A stretch of 38,500 bases of DNA from Prorocentrum cordatum (lineage: Eukaryota > Sar > Dinophyceae > Prorocentrales > Prorocentraceae): positions 64,001 through 102,500 of the forward strand of contig CAUYUJ010014612.1 of the NCBI GenBank assembly GCA_963575745.1, read 5' to 3'. Position 1 is the first letter of the stretch. Each line of letters opens with the position of its first letter. The notes under the pieces were generated by a model. That model had not been told where the DNA came from. It searched no databases and saw only the letters and a list, made by a program, of their open reading frames with translations. Below are positions 17,779-29,485 of this stretch, piece by piece. The translations under genes and the position numbers were made by a program.

Positions 17779-19766
17779 GGAATTCCCAACCATCCTGTGG
17801 TGTTGGGTCCTGGTTTTGAAGAGACGGCCCCCGCGTTCCTCCTCTCCTCCTACTCTCCCTCCTCCCCCTCCTCCCCTCCCTCCTCCTTCCATGCGTTTCA
17901 CCCACCCAGCACAGCGCTTCGTGGCCCCATAGGGAGCTCCACCGAAACCCCAGGTGGCACCGCCCGCATGCGTCCGCCACCACCCAGCACAGCCCTTGCC
18001 CCCTGCGTTTCACCCGCCCAGTACAGCGCTTCGTCGCCCCATAGGGAGCTCCAAGGAAGGTCCCAGTGGCATCGCCCGCATGCGTCCGCCACCAACCAGC
18101 ACAGCCCTTGCTCCCTGCGTTTCACCCACCAGTACAGCGCTTCGTGGCCCCATAGGGAGCCCCACCGAAGGTCTCAGTGGCACCGCCCGCATGCGTCCGC
18201 CACCACCCAGCACAGCCCTTGCTCCCTGCGATTCACCCACCCAGTACAGCGTTTCGTGGCCCCATAGGGAGCCCCACCAGCGGTCCCAGTGGCACCGCCC
18301 GCATGCGTCCGCCACCACCCAGTACAGGCATTGCTCCCTTCGTTTCACCCGCCCAGTACAGCGCTTCGTGGCCCCATAAGGGGCTCCACTGAAGGTCCCA
18401 GTGGCACCGCCCGCATGCGTCCGCCACCACCCAGCACAGCCCTTGCTCCCTGCGTTTCACCCCCCCAGTACGGGGCTTCGTGGCCCCAAAGGGGGCATCA
18501 CCGAAGGTCCAAGTTACACAGCCCGCATGTGTCCTCCACCACCCAACACGGCCTTTGCTCCCTGCGCTTCACCCACCCAATACAGCGCTTCGTGGCCCCA
18601 GAGGCGGCTCCACCGAAGGTCCCAGTGGCACCGCCCGCATGCGTCCGCCACCAACCAGTACATTCGTGACTCCACAGGGAGCCCCACCGAAGGTCCAAGG
18701 GCACCGCCCGCATGCGTCCGCCACCACCCAGCACAGCCCTTGCCCCCTTCGTTTCGCCCACCCAGTACAGCGCTTCGCGGCCCCATAGGGAGCCCACCGA
18801 AGGTTTCAGTGGCACCGCCCGCATGAGTCCGCCACCACCCAACACGGCCCTTGCTGTCTGCGTTTCACCCACCCAGTATAGCGCTTCGCGGCCCCATAAT
18901 GGGCCATCACGGAAGGTCCCAGTGGCACCGCCCGCATGCGTCCGCCACCACCCAGCACAGCCTTTGCTCCCTGCGTTTCGCCCACCCAGTACAGCGCTTC
19001 GTGGCCCCATAGGGAGCTCCGAGGAAGGTCCCGGTGGCACCGCCCCCATGTGTCCGCCATCACCCAGTACAGCCATTGCTCTCTGCGCTTCACCCACCCA
19101 GGACAGCGCTTCGTGGCCCCATAAAGGGGGCTCCACCGAAGGTCCCAGTGGCACCGCCCGCATGCGTCCGCCACAACCCAGCACAGCCCTTGCTCCCTGC
19201 GTTTCACCCACCCAGTACAGCGCTTCGTGGCCCCAGAGGGGGCTCCACCGACGGTCCCAGTGGCACCGCCCGCATGCGTCCGCCACAACCCAGCACAGCC
19301 CTTGCTCCTCGCGTTTCACCCACCCAGTACAGCGCTTCGTGGCCCCATAGGGTGCTCCACCGAAGGTCCCAGTGGCACCGCCCGCATGCGCCCGCCACCA
19401 CCCAGCGCAGCCCTTGCTCCTTGCGTTTCACACACCCAACACAGCGCTTCGTGGCCCCATAGCGAACTCCACCGAAGCCCCCAGTGGGACCGCCCGCGTG
19501 CGTCAGCCACCACCCAGCACGGCCCTTGCTCCCTGCGTGTTTCACCCACCCAGTACAGCGTTTCGTGGCCCCAGAGGGGGCTCCACCGAAGGTCCCATTG
19601 GCACCGCCCGCATGCGTCTGCCACCACACAGCACAGCCGTTGTGTCCTGCGTTTGGCCCACCCAGTACAGCGCTTCGTGGCCCCATAGGGAACGCCACCG
19701 AAACAAATATTCACAATTGCGGTATTTACAACTGCGTATGTTTGGGTCCTTCGCCAGGCTAATTTT
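17779..19766 (-). mobile_element. Minisatellite-bearing element, copy 3 (inverted)
   Basis: Read on the minus strand it begins TTAGCCTGGCGAAGGACCCA, passes through a tandem array and ends CAGGACCCAACACCACAGGA then TGG. Both ends match copy 2 at 30480-32928. A CTC-rich stretch (17840-17890) corresponds to the GGA-rich stretch of copies 1 and 2. Confidence 0.75.
17893..19695 (-). repeat. 112-bp tandem array, about 16 units
   Basis: GCACCGCCCGCATGCGTCCG recurs every 112 bp or so from about 17965 to 19609, with GTACAGCGCTTCGTGGCCCC in each unit. A shortened unit lies near 18660-18700. The complement is related to the 89-bp unit at 30.6-32.8 kb. Confidence 0.97.
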
Positions 19767-19769
19767 TTG

Positions 19770-20330
19770 GGGGACATCTGGTGGCTGCGTTGGCCTCCTG
19801 CGAGGCAGTCTTGGGAGTCCCTTAGGTCCCTCTTGCGCGTTTTGGGGCCCTCTTGCGCAGTCTTTATGGCTCTATTACGCTGTCTTGCGGCCGTCTTGGC
19901 CGCGTGGTGGGTGTCTGGGGGCCGTCGTGGCGCCGTCTTGTGCCGTTTGAGGTTCTCTTGGGTCACACGGGACGCCCGCTTGGGCCGTTTTGGGTCCATC
20001 TTGAATGCCTCTTGGGCCTTTGTGGGGTCCTCTTGGGCCGTCTTGGGGCTACTGTGGAGGCTTCTTGGCCCGTCTTGGGGCTATTGTGGAGGCTCCTTGG
20101 GCCGTCTTGAGCTGACGAAGGCCGGAAATGCGAGAATGCGAACATGAATCACTTCCAACGGTTGACAGTGTTTGTGGCCTCTGCGAGCCTTGTTTGAGGT
20201 CCTATTGTGACCCTTTTGGGCCTTTTGGAGGCATATTGAGCCGTCTTGAGGCGATCTCTGGCCGCCGTGAGGCCGTCTTCGAGGCATCTTGAGCCATTTT
20301 GGTGTCCCTGGTTGCATGCATGGGCCGTCT
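19770..20330 (+). repeat. CTTGGGCCGTCTTGG-type degenerate array
   Basis: Irregular units of CTTGGG, GCCGTCTTGG and GAGGC. It contains a GAAGGCCGGAAATGCGAGAA module near 20118, related to the modules of the 29.5-37.1 kb array. Confidence 0.85.
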
Positions 20331-20564
20331 TGGAAGCTTAAGACGCGGACGCATGGTTTTGTGTTAACCATGGATCTTGGCCTCGGGAACACGGATCCAT
20401 CGTTCCCCAAATGGTGCCTGCACTGAGGGTTTCTTATTTGTCTCCAGGGGAACTGGGTTTCATTGCCGGTTCCGCCGCCTCGCCACCCCTCGTTTTGGCC
20501 TGATTGCCGGTTCCGCCGCCGTGTGGTGGCCCCGTCGCCGCCCGTCGCCACTCTTCGCCTGCTT
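20331..20564. other. No recognisable gene; short direct repeat
   Basis: ATTGCCGGTTCCGCCGCC occurs twice (about 20462 and 20501). Nothing else recognised. Confidence 0.5.
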
Positions 20565-20658
20565 AACGTAGACTGCACCGCATAGATTGCTTCCTGTAGA
20601 CTGCGTCACATAGCGCGCACCACATATATATATATATATATATATGTATATATGTGTG

Positions 20659-20689
<31 letters not shown>

Positions 20690-20870
20690 ATCGCACCACG
20701 TCGAGTATCCAACACAGCTGACAACACATAGCTCACACCCCTTGGAATGCACCGCATAAATGTTACCACATATATTGCACCAGATAGCTTGCACAGCATA
20801 GCTCATTCCGCATTTTTTACTCCGCACACTATGCACAGCTATAGCTCACACCTCGTAGATCGAACCAGCT
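20565..20870. repeat. GCACCACATAG-type repeat with TA microsatellite
   Basis: Degenerate units of TTGCACCACATAG and TGCACCGCATAG flank a TATATA run (20624-20692). The same unit type returns at 22215-22750. A second TATA/TACA run lies at 20885-20935. Confidence 0.85.
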
Positions 20871-21144
20871 CGCACCATAGATGTATATACGTGTACATGA
20901 AGATATATATATATATACACATATTCATATTCATATGTTGCACAACCTGGCACATCCTTTTTGAAAGAAGTATTCGGACCCACCCCCCAGAATTAACGAG
21001 ACCCTTTCGCGTACGGCAAATTACATGGGATGTTCCCCCACCGTCCATCCTAAACATGAGTGTGTAAAATTCTAGCTCAAACGGCTTCCCCCCCCTTCAT
21101 CCTCTTCAAAAGAAGTATGTGCGTCTCTTTTTTCCTGACATAGT

Positions 21145-21780
21145 CAGTTTTGAAATGCCCATTGCAACAAACAGGACGAAGTGCTCACGCGCGCGTCGTC
21201 GCGCGCATGCCGAAAACTGTCAACAACCATCGGTTCTGCAAGGACTTTAAAATCGAGTGTACTGAAAACAAATGACCACACCCGGTTTAAAAGCCTGCGT
21301 TCACGCTTTTGCAGATTCTCACGTAAACCGTTTTTCAACATTTCCCTCATATGCTACCAAGCGGGCCGGTTGCGCGCGCATGTCGGAAACGCTCGAACGC
21401 CCTTGCGCGAGTCTGTCGCAAGAATCTTTTGCAACAGATGGGACGGAGTGTACGCACGCGCGTCGTCGCGCGCGTGCCGAAATCCTTCAAAATCTATAGG
21501 TTTCGTAAGGGATTCAAAATCGAGTGTTCCCCCAAACAGATGAAACCACATGGCTTTGCATCAGTTGCTGTTGTTGTAAAAAAAGCCTGCGCTCGCGTGT
21601 TGCGAATTCGTACGGAAACCATAGTTTCTCAGACTTCGAATGCAATTCGGCCAAACGGGCCTCCCGCGCCGCATGTCGAAATCATTCGAGTGGCCGCGCG
21701 CGCGTGGAAGGGGCGGCATGACCCGTGTCAAATTTTCAATTAATGCAGTGTGGGCCGCTCTCGCGCGTCGGCTGCGCGCG
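21145..21780 (+). repeat. Diverged tandem repeat of about 270 bp
   Basis: ACGCGCGCGTCGTCGCGCGC, CGAAA, GGTT and TAAAATCGAGTG/CAAAATCGAGTG recur at about 21186-21260 and 21455-21530, with GCCTGCG, a cysteine/arginine frame and GCGCGCATGTCG blocks following each. It is not recognised as a gene. Confidence 0.7.
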
Positions 21781-22210
21781 CATGTCGAACTCCTTCCAAA
21801 ACCTTCATCACCGACGCGAGGACGCCGTCATCGTCGTCGGCGTGATCTGCATGGGCGCCGGCACTGGCTTTGCCGTCGTCGTTATCACCATCGTCACCAG
21901 CATCGCTGCTATCATCATCATATACACCGTTGTCGAAGTTGTCATGGTACCGTGCCCGCCCAAGTCGCCGACTCGCGCTGAAATGTCCGCTGGGAAGTGC
22001 CCAGCGGTCAGCGCCACCGCGACCGCGCCGATCGCGCTAAACAAGCTGGCCGCTGCGCGCGAGAGCATGCGCGGGCTAGCGCGGTCGCAGAGATGCACCA
22101 GCCAACACCAAGCACTCATCGCAATCGCCGCCGCGCGGATTTTACTAAACAAATTGCGGGCGGGCGGGCGGGACGATTGCGCGAGCAGTGGAGTTGACCT
22201 TGGCAAACTG
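21781..22210. other. No recognisable gene
   Basis: Contains ATC-rich, degenerate microsatellite-like sequence (about 21820-21945) that yields a hydrophobic Ile/Val frame, then GC-rich sequence with no domain. Confidence 0.4.
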
Positions 22211-22214
22211 CTCG

Positions 22215-22760
22215 GCAGGGCGAATTGCACCACATGGGTAGCACCACGCAGAGTGTACCACATAGCGTGTGCCACATGGATTGCGCCACAAACGTTGCAC
22301 CACATAGCATGCTGAACATAGATTGCACCGCAGAGCTCAAACCACACAGCTAACACCGATATTGCACCACATGGATTGCACCGCGTGGGTCGCAATACAT
22401 TTATGCACGGCAAATGTTGCATCACGCTGGTTGCTGAACGTAGATTGCACCACGTAGGTGACACCACATATAAACATGTCTAGTGCATCACAAACCTTGC
22501 ACCACAGAGGGTGCACTGTATAGCCTGTTCCACATCGGTTGCACCACGTAGCTTGCACCGCATAAATTGCACCACGTATATTTCAGCACTTAGGTTGTTG
22601 AGCGTCATCACGCCAAATTGTTTACACCACGCAGCCTTCACCAGTATTGCACCGCATCGGTTGCATCACGCAGGTTGCATCACATATATGGCACCACCTA
22701 GTTTATTCCACATGGATGGCACCATGTAGAGTGCACCATACATACTGCGCCACATAGCAC
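22215..22760. repeat. GCACCACATAG-type repeat, second block
   Basis: Many degenerate TTGCACCACATGG and GCACCACGTAG units of 10-25 bp spacing. Confidence 0.85.
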
Positions 22761-22764
22761 GCTG

Positions 22765-22985
22765 GAGCTATAGTTGTGTATATGTATTTACGCACGTAAG
22801 TGCATATATGTGTATAAACTCATGAAGATGTGTACACGTCTGTGTATGTGTATAGGTATCTGCACATGCGTATGTGTTTGTGTACGAGTATGTGTATACG
22901 TGCCTGCTTAGTTCATGCGTTTGTGCATACATGCATATGTGTGTATATATATATATATGTATGCGCGTGCGCGCATACGCACATG
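22765..22985. repeat. TGTATA/TGTGTA microsatellite
   Basis: Mixed TG/TA run with GTATGTGTAT and a TATATATATA core at about 22945. Confidence 0.9.
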
Positions 22986-23084
22986 GGCGTGCGCACGGGG
23001 GTTCTGATACCCCACATCCTAAGGAGGGCTCGCGCTTCTCTGGGTTCCTCCCCTTCTCAGGAGCACGCACCCACGCGCACACTC

Positions 23085-23274
23085 ATCAACATCATGATCA
23101 CGATCATGCCCGTCATCCTCATCACCAGCAGCAGAAGCAACACCAGCAGCATCAGCACCAGCATCATCATCGTCGTTGCCGTCGCCGTCGCCGTCATCAT
23201 CACCACCAACACTGTCATCATCACCATAATCAGATTATCGTCATCATCGTCGTCGTTGTCATCATCATCTTCAC

Positions 23275-23347
<73 letters not shown>

Positions 23348-23482
23348 GACACTGTCATCATCATCGGCATCGTCACCCGCATCGTCTTCATTATCATTAT
23401 CATCACCAGCATCACCAACATCATCGCCACCACCGTCATCGGCATTACCAACACCGCCATCAACATCACCAGCATCCTCACC
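23085..23482. repeat. ATC microsatellite
   Basis: Imperfect at both ends and nearly pure ATC at 23275-23348. Frames give poly-Ser, poly-Ile, poly-His and poly-Asp. Confidence 0.97.
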
Positions 23483-23529
23483 ATCGCGCGCACTCACTTA
23501 CTCACACATTCACTCGCGCCGTCGTTGAT

Positions 23530-25390
23530 GCTTCTCGAGCGGTGGCCCCGCCCGTGAGCAAATCGCGAGGAAGAGCCGAGCGGGAGCCCCCTTTCCTGCG
23601 GCGTAACCGCCTCCATGCTCGAAGTGCGTGTCGCCCACACCCTGGACTTGCACTCACCATCGAGCTCCGCAGGCCTGAACCTGGAGGAAGCCTGCGGCGG
23701 GAGCTTCGTCCGCGACTGGATCGCGACGACGCCTCTGCCACGCGTCCCCGCCGCCGTGCTCGGAAGCCGGGCGGGCGACCCGGACTCTGTACAGTCGGCC
23801 CGGATTAGTAGGTCGACCCTGCCGGTTCAAGGGTACCCTTGTGTCCTGTGCCTCGCGACGCGTGCCTTCTTACACTCCCATGGCGATGTGGCCCTCGGAA
23901 GGGTCTTGTGCCCTCTCGCGTGTCCTGTCCAATCAAGGCCGACTGTAACAGTGGTAACCTTCGGCCTCCGCATCTTTGAGTCTGGAGGAAGCCTGGAGCG
24001 GGGGCTGTGTCTGTGAGCGAATCGCGGGGACGTCTCGAGCGGGAGCACCTTCCCTACGAGGCCCCCGTCTCCCCGTCCGAGCTCGAGCGGGCCATCCAGA
24101 TCTCGCAGCGGCGGCAATAACTTTCGGGCTCCTGAGGCCTGAATCTGGAGGAAGTCTCGTGCGGGAGCTTCGTCCGTGAGTGAATCGCGAAGGAGTGAGC
24201 GGGATCGCGCCCTCTCCCATGGAGTACCCGTTCCCAGATTTGAACCCACGCGGGTCATCGAGATCGTGTAAGTATAGTGGCTATGGGGATCCGCAGGCCT
24301 GAATCTGCAGGAAGTCTCGAGCGGGAGTTGCGCCCGTGAGTGAATCGCGAAGACGTCTCGAGCGGGAGCCTCTCGATATGAGCTCCCCACCTCCATGTTC
24401 GAATCCGATCGGGTCATCCAGACCGTGTAAGTGTCGTTCCGTTTGGGTTCCACAAATTCGAAAGTGGAGGAAGTGTCGAGCAGGAGTTTCGTTTGTGAGT
24501 GAATCGCTAGGAAATCTCGAACAGGAACACCTTCCTTATGGGGTACCCGCCTCCATGTTCGAATCCGAGCGTTTCCTACAGATCCGATAATGTTCGTCAC
24601 TTTGGGTTCCCCCATGCATAGATCTGGAGGAGACCTAGAGCGGGAGATTCGTCCGCGAGTGAATCGCGAAGAAGTCCCGAGCGGGAACCCATTTGCTACG
24701 GGGTCCCCGCCTCCATGTTTCAATCCGAGCGGGCCATCGCATCCTGTAACCTTTAGACGTGTTCGGGCTCCTTAGGCCTGGGTCTTGAGGAAGCCTGGGG
24801 CGAGAGCTTCGTTCGTCAGTGAATCGCGAGGAAGTCCCGAGCAGGGGGGCCCTTGTCTACGGGGTCCCCACCTCCATGTCTGAACCCGACCGAGTCATCT
24901 AGATCCCGTAACTGTACTTGCTCACTGTCGGGCTCCCCAGCATTGGATTTGGAGGTAGCCTGGAGCGGGGGCTTCTTCCGTGAGTGAATTGCAAGGGGAA
25001 GTCGAACGGGGAGCCCTTGTCTACGGGGTCCCCACCTCCACGCTCGAATCCGAGCGGGCCATCCAGATCTTGTAACTGTACTTTCTCACTTTCGGGCTCC
25101 CCAGGCTTGCATGTGAGGGAAGCCTAGAGCGGGAGCTGCGTCCGTGAGTGCATCGCGAGGAAGTCTTGAGCGGGAGCCCCTTCCCCACGGGGCCTCCGCC
25201 TCCACGTTCGAATCCGAGCGGCTCGTCTTGATCCCCTAGCTGCACTTGCTCACTTTCGGGCTCCTCAGGCCTGGCTTTGGAGGAGGCCTGGAGCGGGAGC
25301 TTCCTCCGTGCGCGAGCCGCCAGGAGGTCTCGAGCGGGAACCCCTTCTCTGTGGGCCCCCCTCCTCGGCGTTCGCACCCGTCGCCGCGAG
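23530..25390. repeat. Tandem array of about 160-bp units, about 12 copies
   Basis: Landmark GTGAGTGAATCGCGA recurs near 24016, 24180, 24337, 24498, 24658, 24817, 24980 and 25143; weaker copies lie at 23560, 23709 and 25310. Each unit also has TCGAGCGGGAGC, CTCCATGTTCGAATCCGAGC, GGGCCATCCAGATC and a GGAGGAAGCCTGGAGCGGGA block. Long minus-strand frames cross it, but the unit length is not a clean multiple of three. Confidence 0.93.
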
Positions 25391-25484
25391 AGGCACTAGC
25401 GCGCGCCTCAGCGGTCGGCCCCGCGCACCGGCGACGGACGAGGAGGGCCCCCAAACGGGGCGGTGACCGCACCGTGTGGCATCG

Positions 25485-25573
25485 TCCTCCTCCTCCTGCT
25501 CCTGCTCCTCCTCCTCCTCCTCCTCCTCCTCCTCCTCCTCCTCCTCCTCCTCCTCCTCCTCCTCCTCCTCCTC
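25485..25573. repeat. TCC microsatellite flanked by related sequence
   Basis: CTC array. Before it stands GGTGACCGCACCGTGTGG and after it GTGTGGTGAGGG and GGGTCACCGCACGG. Confidence 0.95.
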
Positions 25574-25592
25574 GTGTGGTGAGGGATTCGGG

Positions 25593-25724
25593 GTCACCGC
25601 ACGGTTTTGGGACTCGGGTCGTTCTCCGAGGACGTCTCGGGCGACTGGGGCATCCGAAGTCCCACAACCGTGCGGTGACGGACCGTGCGGTGAGGTCTTC
25701 GGGGATTCCGAGGTCACCGCACGG
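25593..25724. repeat. Nested inverted repeats, GTCACCGCACGG type
   Basis: 25593-25614 pairs with 25658-25679 (21 of 22 positions). 25683-25693 (CCGTGCGGTGA) pairs perfectly with 25714-25724. Confidence 0.85.
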
Positions 25725-25918
25725 TCTGCCACCGCACAGCTTCGGGACTCCACAGAGATGGAGGAGGCCGGCGAGCCGCGGACTGGGTTATTCTCGCCCC
25801 CGGATGGCCACTAGCGTTTGCCTTTGCTCATGGCACAGCCGTTTCTGCACCCGTCCGCGGCCTAAGGTGTGTGTTTCGTCTAAGTTCCGCGTCACCCCAA
25901 CATACTCGTGTTATGTGT

Positions 25919-25942
25919 GCGTCGCCCCCGTAGGGGCGACGC
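25919..25942. repeat. Perfect 10-bp stem hairpin
   Basis: GCGTCGCCCC, loop CGTA, GGGGCGACGC. It stands in otherwise unassigned sequence (25745-26225), with no coding frame to which it could be assigned as a terminator. Confidence 0.8.
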
Positions 25943-26225
25943 GCGCGCACAGAAATCCTATAGTATATGCGGCGTGTCGGGCGCTTTCTGGCCACACCGC
26001 TCGGGAAACGATGTACTACAAGATTGTTGTGCTGTATGTTCGGGTCGGACGCGTGCCTCCAAGGAGGACGTATCGTACTAGTGCGCCCCTGTGCGTCCCA
26101 TAAGTCGGCGATTTTTTTTCCCGGAAAGGGCTCGAGCCCAGGGTTCTCTTTTAGATGGTTTACCCCCCGGTTTCGACGGCTGTAGGGCCGGCGAAATTAT
26201 TCTGCGATAAATTACGTGCGGGAGT

Positions 26226-26790
26226 AGGGCCGGCGGAATTATTTTTGAGGACGTCTCGAGCGAAACGCTTGTTTGTCAGAATGTGTTGAGGATGTCTCGA
26301 GCGAAATGCTGGTTTCGCAGAGTTGGGGATGTCTCGAGCGAAACGCTTGGTTTCAGAATTTGTTGAGGATGTCTCGAGCGAAACGCTGGTTTTGCAGAGC
26401 CGACCGCGACACGGAAAAGCGCCCCTCGCGCAGGAATTCTGAGGATGTCTCGCGCGTGCCGCGTCCCGCGCGCAGGAATCTAGATTTCTTGTGATTTTGA
26501 AAGTATGTCTTGAGCGAAACGCTTGTTTTTCATAATTTGTTGAGGATGTCTCAAGCGAAATGCTGGTTTTGCAGAGTTGGGGGATGTCTCGAGCGAAACG
26601 CTTTCTTTTCAGAATTTGTTGAGGATGTCTCGAGCGAAACGCTGGTTTTGCAGAGTTGGGGTATCTAACATGGCGTCGGGCCCAACGCCGAATTATGAGG
26701 AAAAGTGATGGCTTCTTGCTCTGAACATGGGGGGTGCGCTTTGGGGGCCTCTCCATGGAAGACGTTGTGAGGATGTCTCGAGCGGGAGCG
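26226..26790. repeat. GAGGATGTCTCGAGCGAAACGC repeat
   Basis: GATGTCTCGAGCGAAACGCT recurs about eight times at 55-80 bp spacing, alternating GGTTTTGCAGAGTTGGGG and TTTCAGAATTTGTTGAGG spacers. Confidence 0.9.
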
Positions 26791-26814
26791 CGAATTCAGC
26801 GTATCCAAGTCACG

Positions 26815-27005
26815 CAGAGGGGTATCTAACATGGCTGTCCCGAGCTGGAACCACGTGTTTTTTCATGCTCAGGCCACCCAGGGAGATCTCTAACATGACT
26901 GTCCCGAGCTGGAACCACGTGTTTCACGTGTCCAGGCCACCCAGGGGGTATCTCTCATGGTTGTCCCGAGCTGGCACCGTGTTTTTACGTGCCCAGGCCA
27001 CCAAC
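26815..27005. repeat. 61-bp tandem repeat, three units
   Basis: TGTCCCGAGCTGGAACCACG and CAGGCCACCCAGGG recur at about 61-bp spacing (26835, 26898, 26962). Confidence 0.88.
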
Positions 27006-28350
27006 ACGACGCTTGTCTCCAGCACGTTCTGTAGCGCGTCCCCTTGGCACGTCTCGCGGTGCGTCCCCGTGGCACGTCCCCTGGCACGTCGCCTAGCGCG
27101 TCCCTTGGAACGTTCCGCGGCGCGTCTTCCTGGCATAATTCCTTGTCAATTAGCTCTGCGGCAGCTACTTCGTGGACTATGTGCTCAGGCAGCTCGAGCT
27201 TAAGATCCAGATCAGTTCGGTCAGGACTCGGATGCAACGGAGGACTTGATCCACAACGCTGTAGAGCACAATCGCGGCATGGCACATCGCAGTTCAGCAC
27301 GGGGCAGCAAAGCACAGCCCTCGGCACATTACATCAAGATCGGTACACTCACTCAGCATTGCAACTTGGCACGTTCTTTGGCACGTTCCGTGGCGCGTCC
27401 TGTGGCGAGTCCCCCTGGCACGTCGCGCGGCGCGTCCCCTGGCACGTCCCGTGGCACGTCCATAATGCATTGGCACGTTCCGTAGCGCGTCCCCTTGGCA
27501 CGTCCCGCGGTGCGTCCCCATGGCACGTCCCCTGGCACGTCGCCTGGCGCGTCCCTTGGAACTTTCGGCGGCGCGTCTTCCTAGCATGCCCCCCGTGAAT
27601 TAGCTCTGGGGCAGCTACTATGTGCTCAGGCAGCTCGAGCTTAAGATCCAGATCAGTTCGGTTAGGACTCGGATGCAAAGGAGGACTCGATCCACAACGC
27701 TATAGAGCACAATCGTCACGTGGCACATCGCAGTTCAGCACGGCGCAGCACAGCACAGCCCGCGGCACGGTACATCAAGATCGATACACTCACTCAGCAT
27801 TGCAACTTGGCACGTTCTTTGGCACGTTCCGTGGCGCGTCCTGTGGCGAGTCCCCCTGGCACGTCGCGCGGCGCGTCCCCTGGCACGTCCCGTGGCACGT
27901 CCATTGGCACGTTCCGTAGCGCGTCCCCTTGGCACGTCCCGCGGTGCGTCCCCGTGGCACGTCCCCTGACACCTCGCTTGGTGCGTCTCTTGGCACGTCC
28001 CGTGGCACGTCCATTGGCACATTCCGTAGCGCGTCCCCTTGGCACGTCCCGCGGTGCGACCCCATGGCACGTCCCCTGGCACGTCGCCTGGCGCGTCCCT
28101 TGGGACGTTCTGCGGCGCGTCCTCCTGGCATGTTCCCTTGTCAATCAACTCTGGGGCAGCTACTAGTTATGTGCTTAGGCAGCTCGAGGTTAAGATCCAG
28201 ATCAGTTCGGTCAGGGCTCGGATGCAAAGGAGCACTCGATCCACAACGCTATAGAGCACACTCGTGGCATGGCACATCGCAATTCAGCACGGCACAGCAC
28301 AGCACAGCCCTCGGCACGGTACATCAAGGTCGATACACTAAGCATTGCAT
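27005..28350. repeat. GGCACGTCC higher-order array, three blocks
   Basis: Short units (TGGCACGTCCC, TGGCGCGTCCC) alternate with a roughly 210-bp non-repetitive block present three times (27150-27365, 27594-27800, 28140-28355; contains CAGCTCGAGCTTAAGATCCA and GATCCACAACGCT). Minus-strand frames of that block read LDLKLELPEH in the first two copies. Confidence 0.9.
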
Positions 28351-28355
28351 TTGCC

Positions 28356-28605
28356 CGTCGCCCAATCAGGTGTCTTTGAAACGTTGCCATGTTTTACATT
28401 TCTATATTCCTTTCCGGGTTCGTGGGTCGATCATGTTAGCACCAGCACCAACGCTTCAGGCTCAGGCCCGTAGTTCGCGCAGCGTCAAACAGAGGAGGCC
28501 TGCGGGAAGGAGGCGCCCCAGTGGAGGCGGTGCTGGCCCCTCGGAGAGAGTCAGCGCCCGTGCCTCTGCAGGAGAGACGCCATACTCCTCCCCTGTCGTT
28601 TGCAG
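28356..28605. other. No recognisable gene
   Basis: Mixed sequence between two repeat blocks; the open frame entering it comes from the repeats. Confidence 0.4.
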
Positions 28606-28985
28606 TTCCTGCTCGTCCTGTTACTTACTCCTCCCCTTCGTCCTCCTTTGCCATCTCCTCTTCCTGCTTCTCCTCCTCTTCCTCCTTCTGCTCCTCCTCC
28701 TCGTCCTCCTCCTCCTCCTCTTCCTCCTTCTCCTCCTCCGTTCTCTCCTCCCCCTCCCCCTCCCCCTCCCCCTCCTCTCCCTACTCCCTTTCCTCCTCCC
28801 TTTCCTCCTCCCTTTCCTCCTCCTCCTCCTCCTCCTCCTCCTCCTCCTCCTCCTCCTCCTCTTTCATGAGGGAAGCGGGTCCTGAGGGACACGGGTCCTG
28901 AGGTTTGTCGTTGCTTTCGAGTTCTCACGAGGTCCTCCACGGGTTCCGGTGCTGTCAGAAAACAGCTCATCCCTCGGGACCCGTT
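28606..28985. repeat. CTC microsatellite plus AAGCGGGTCC-type dispersed repeat
   Basis: CTC/CCCT array to 28862. It is followed by GAAGCGGGTCCTGAGGGA, TCCACGGGTTCCGG and CTGTCAGAAAACAGCTC, matching 3345-3440. Confidence 0.8.
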
Positions 28986-29485
28986 GCCCCCATGCTGAAG
29001 GAGGGACGGGGGGAGGAGGTGGAGGGGGGGAGAGGCAGGAGGATCAGGAGGAGGCAGAGCAGAATAGACGCAACAAGTACCGTTCTTCATGTCTTATCAA
29101 CGCCCAAAAGAGCAGAACAAAAGGCGGGAGGAGGGCCTTCCTGTGGACCCTCAGCGGCCTCTGCCACTTCATGTGCATCTGCATCTTTCTGAGTGTTTGT
29201 GTCTGCGCCTGTGCCTGCTGGCTTTTCTGTGCCTGTCTCTGTCCCCGTGTCGCTCTCTCGAGTGGTATTGCTTGTTTTCTCAGCTTCCGGGATTTGGGCT
29301 TAGCTTTTGTCGGCCGTGGGCATCCCAGGACTGGCAGGTGGGCAGCCACCACCTGGCACGACGACACTGCCGCGACCATCCCGGAACCTGTGCGGGTGAG
29401 CCTCGACAACCAAGGCACCGCAGTCTTTCTCTGGGATTGCCTGGCAACGCCAGAGAATATGAACTATACACTATACTCGATGGTC
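28986..29485. other. Unassigned; open frame without recognised domain
   Basis: A plus-strand frame (28949-30004) runs through here into the repeat array. It has Cys-rich hydrophobic residues near 29180-29240 but no family I recognise, and its last third is repeat-encoded. Confidence 0.35.

Noticed and set aside
17893-19695. CRISPR-like regular array
   Set aside because: Whole unit repeats with no unique spacers and no cas genes; it is a eukaryotic-type minisatellite.
21800-21960. Hydrophobic Val/Ile frame resembling a membrane helix
   Set aside because: Arises from degenerate ATC/GTC microsatellite-like sequence; no flanking protein features.
23827-24723. 298-codon minus-strand frame over the 160-bp array
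   Set aside because: Unit length is not a multiple of three and the peptide changes character between units; more likely chance openness of GC-rich repeats.
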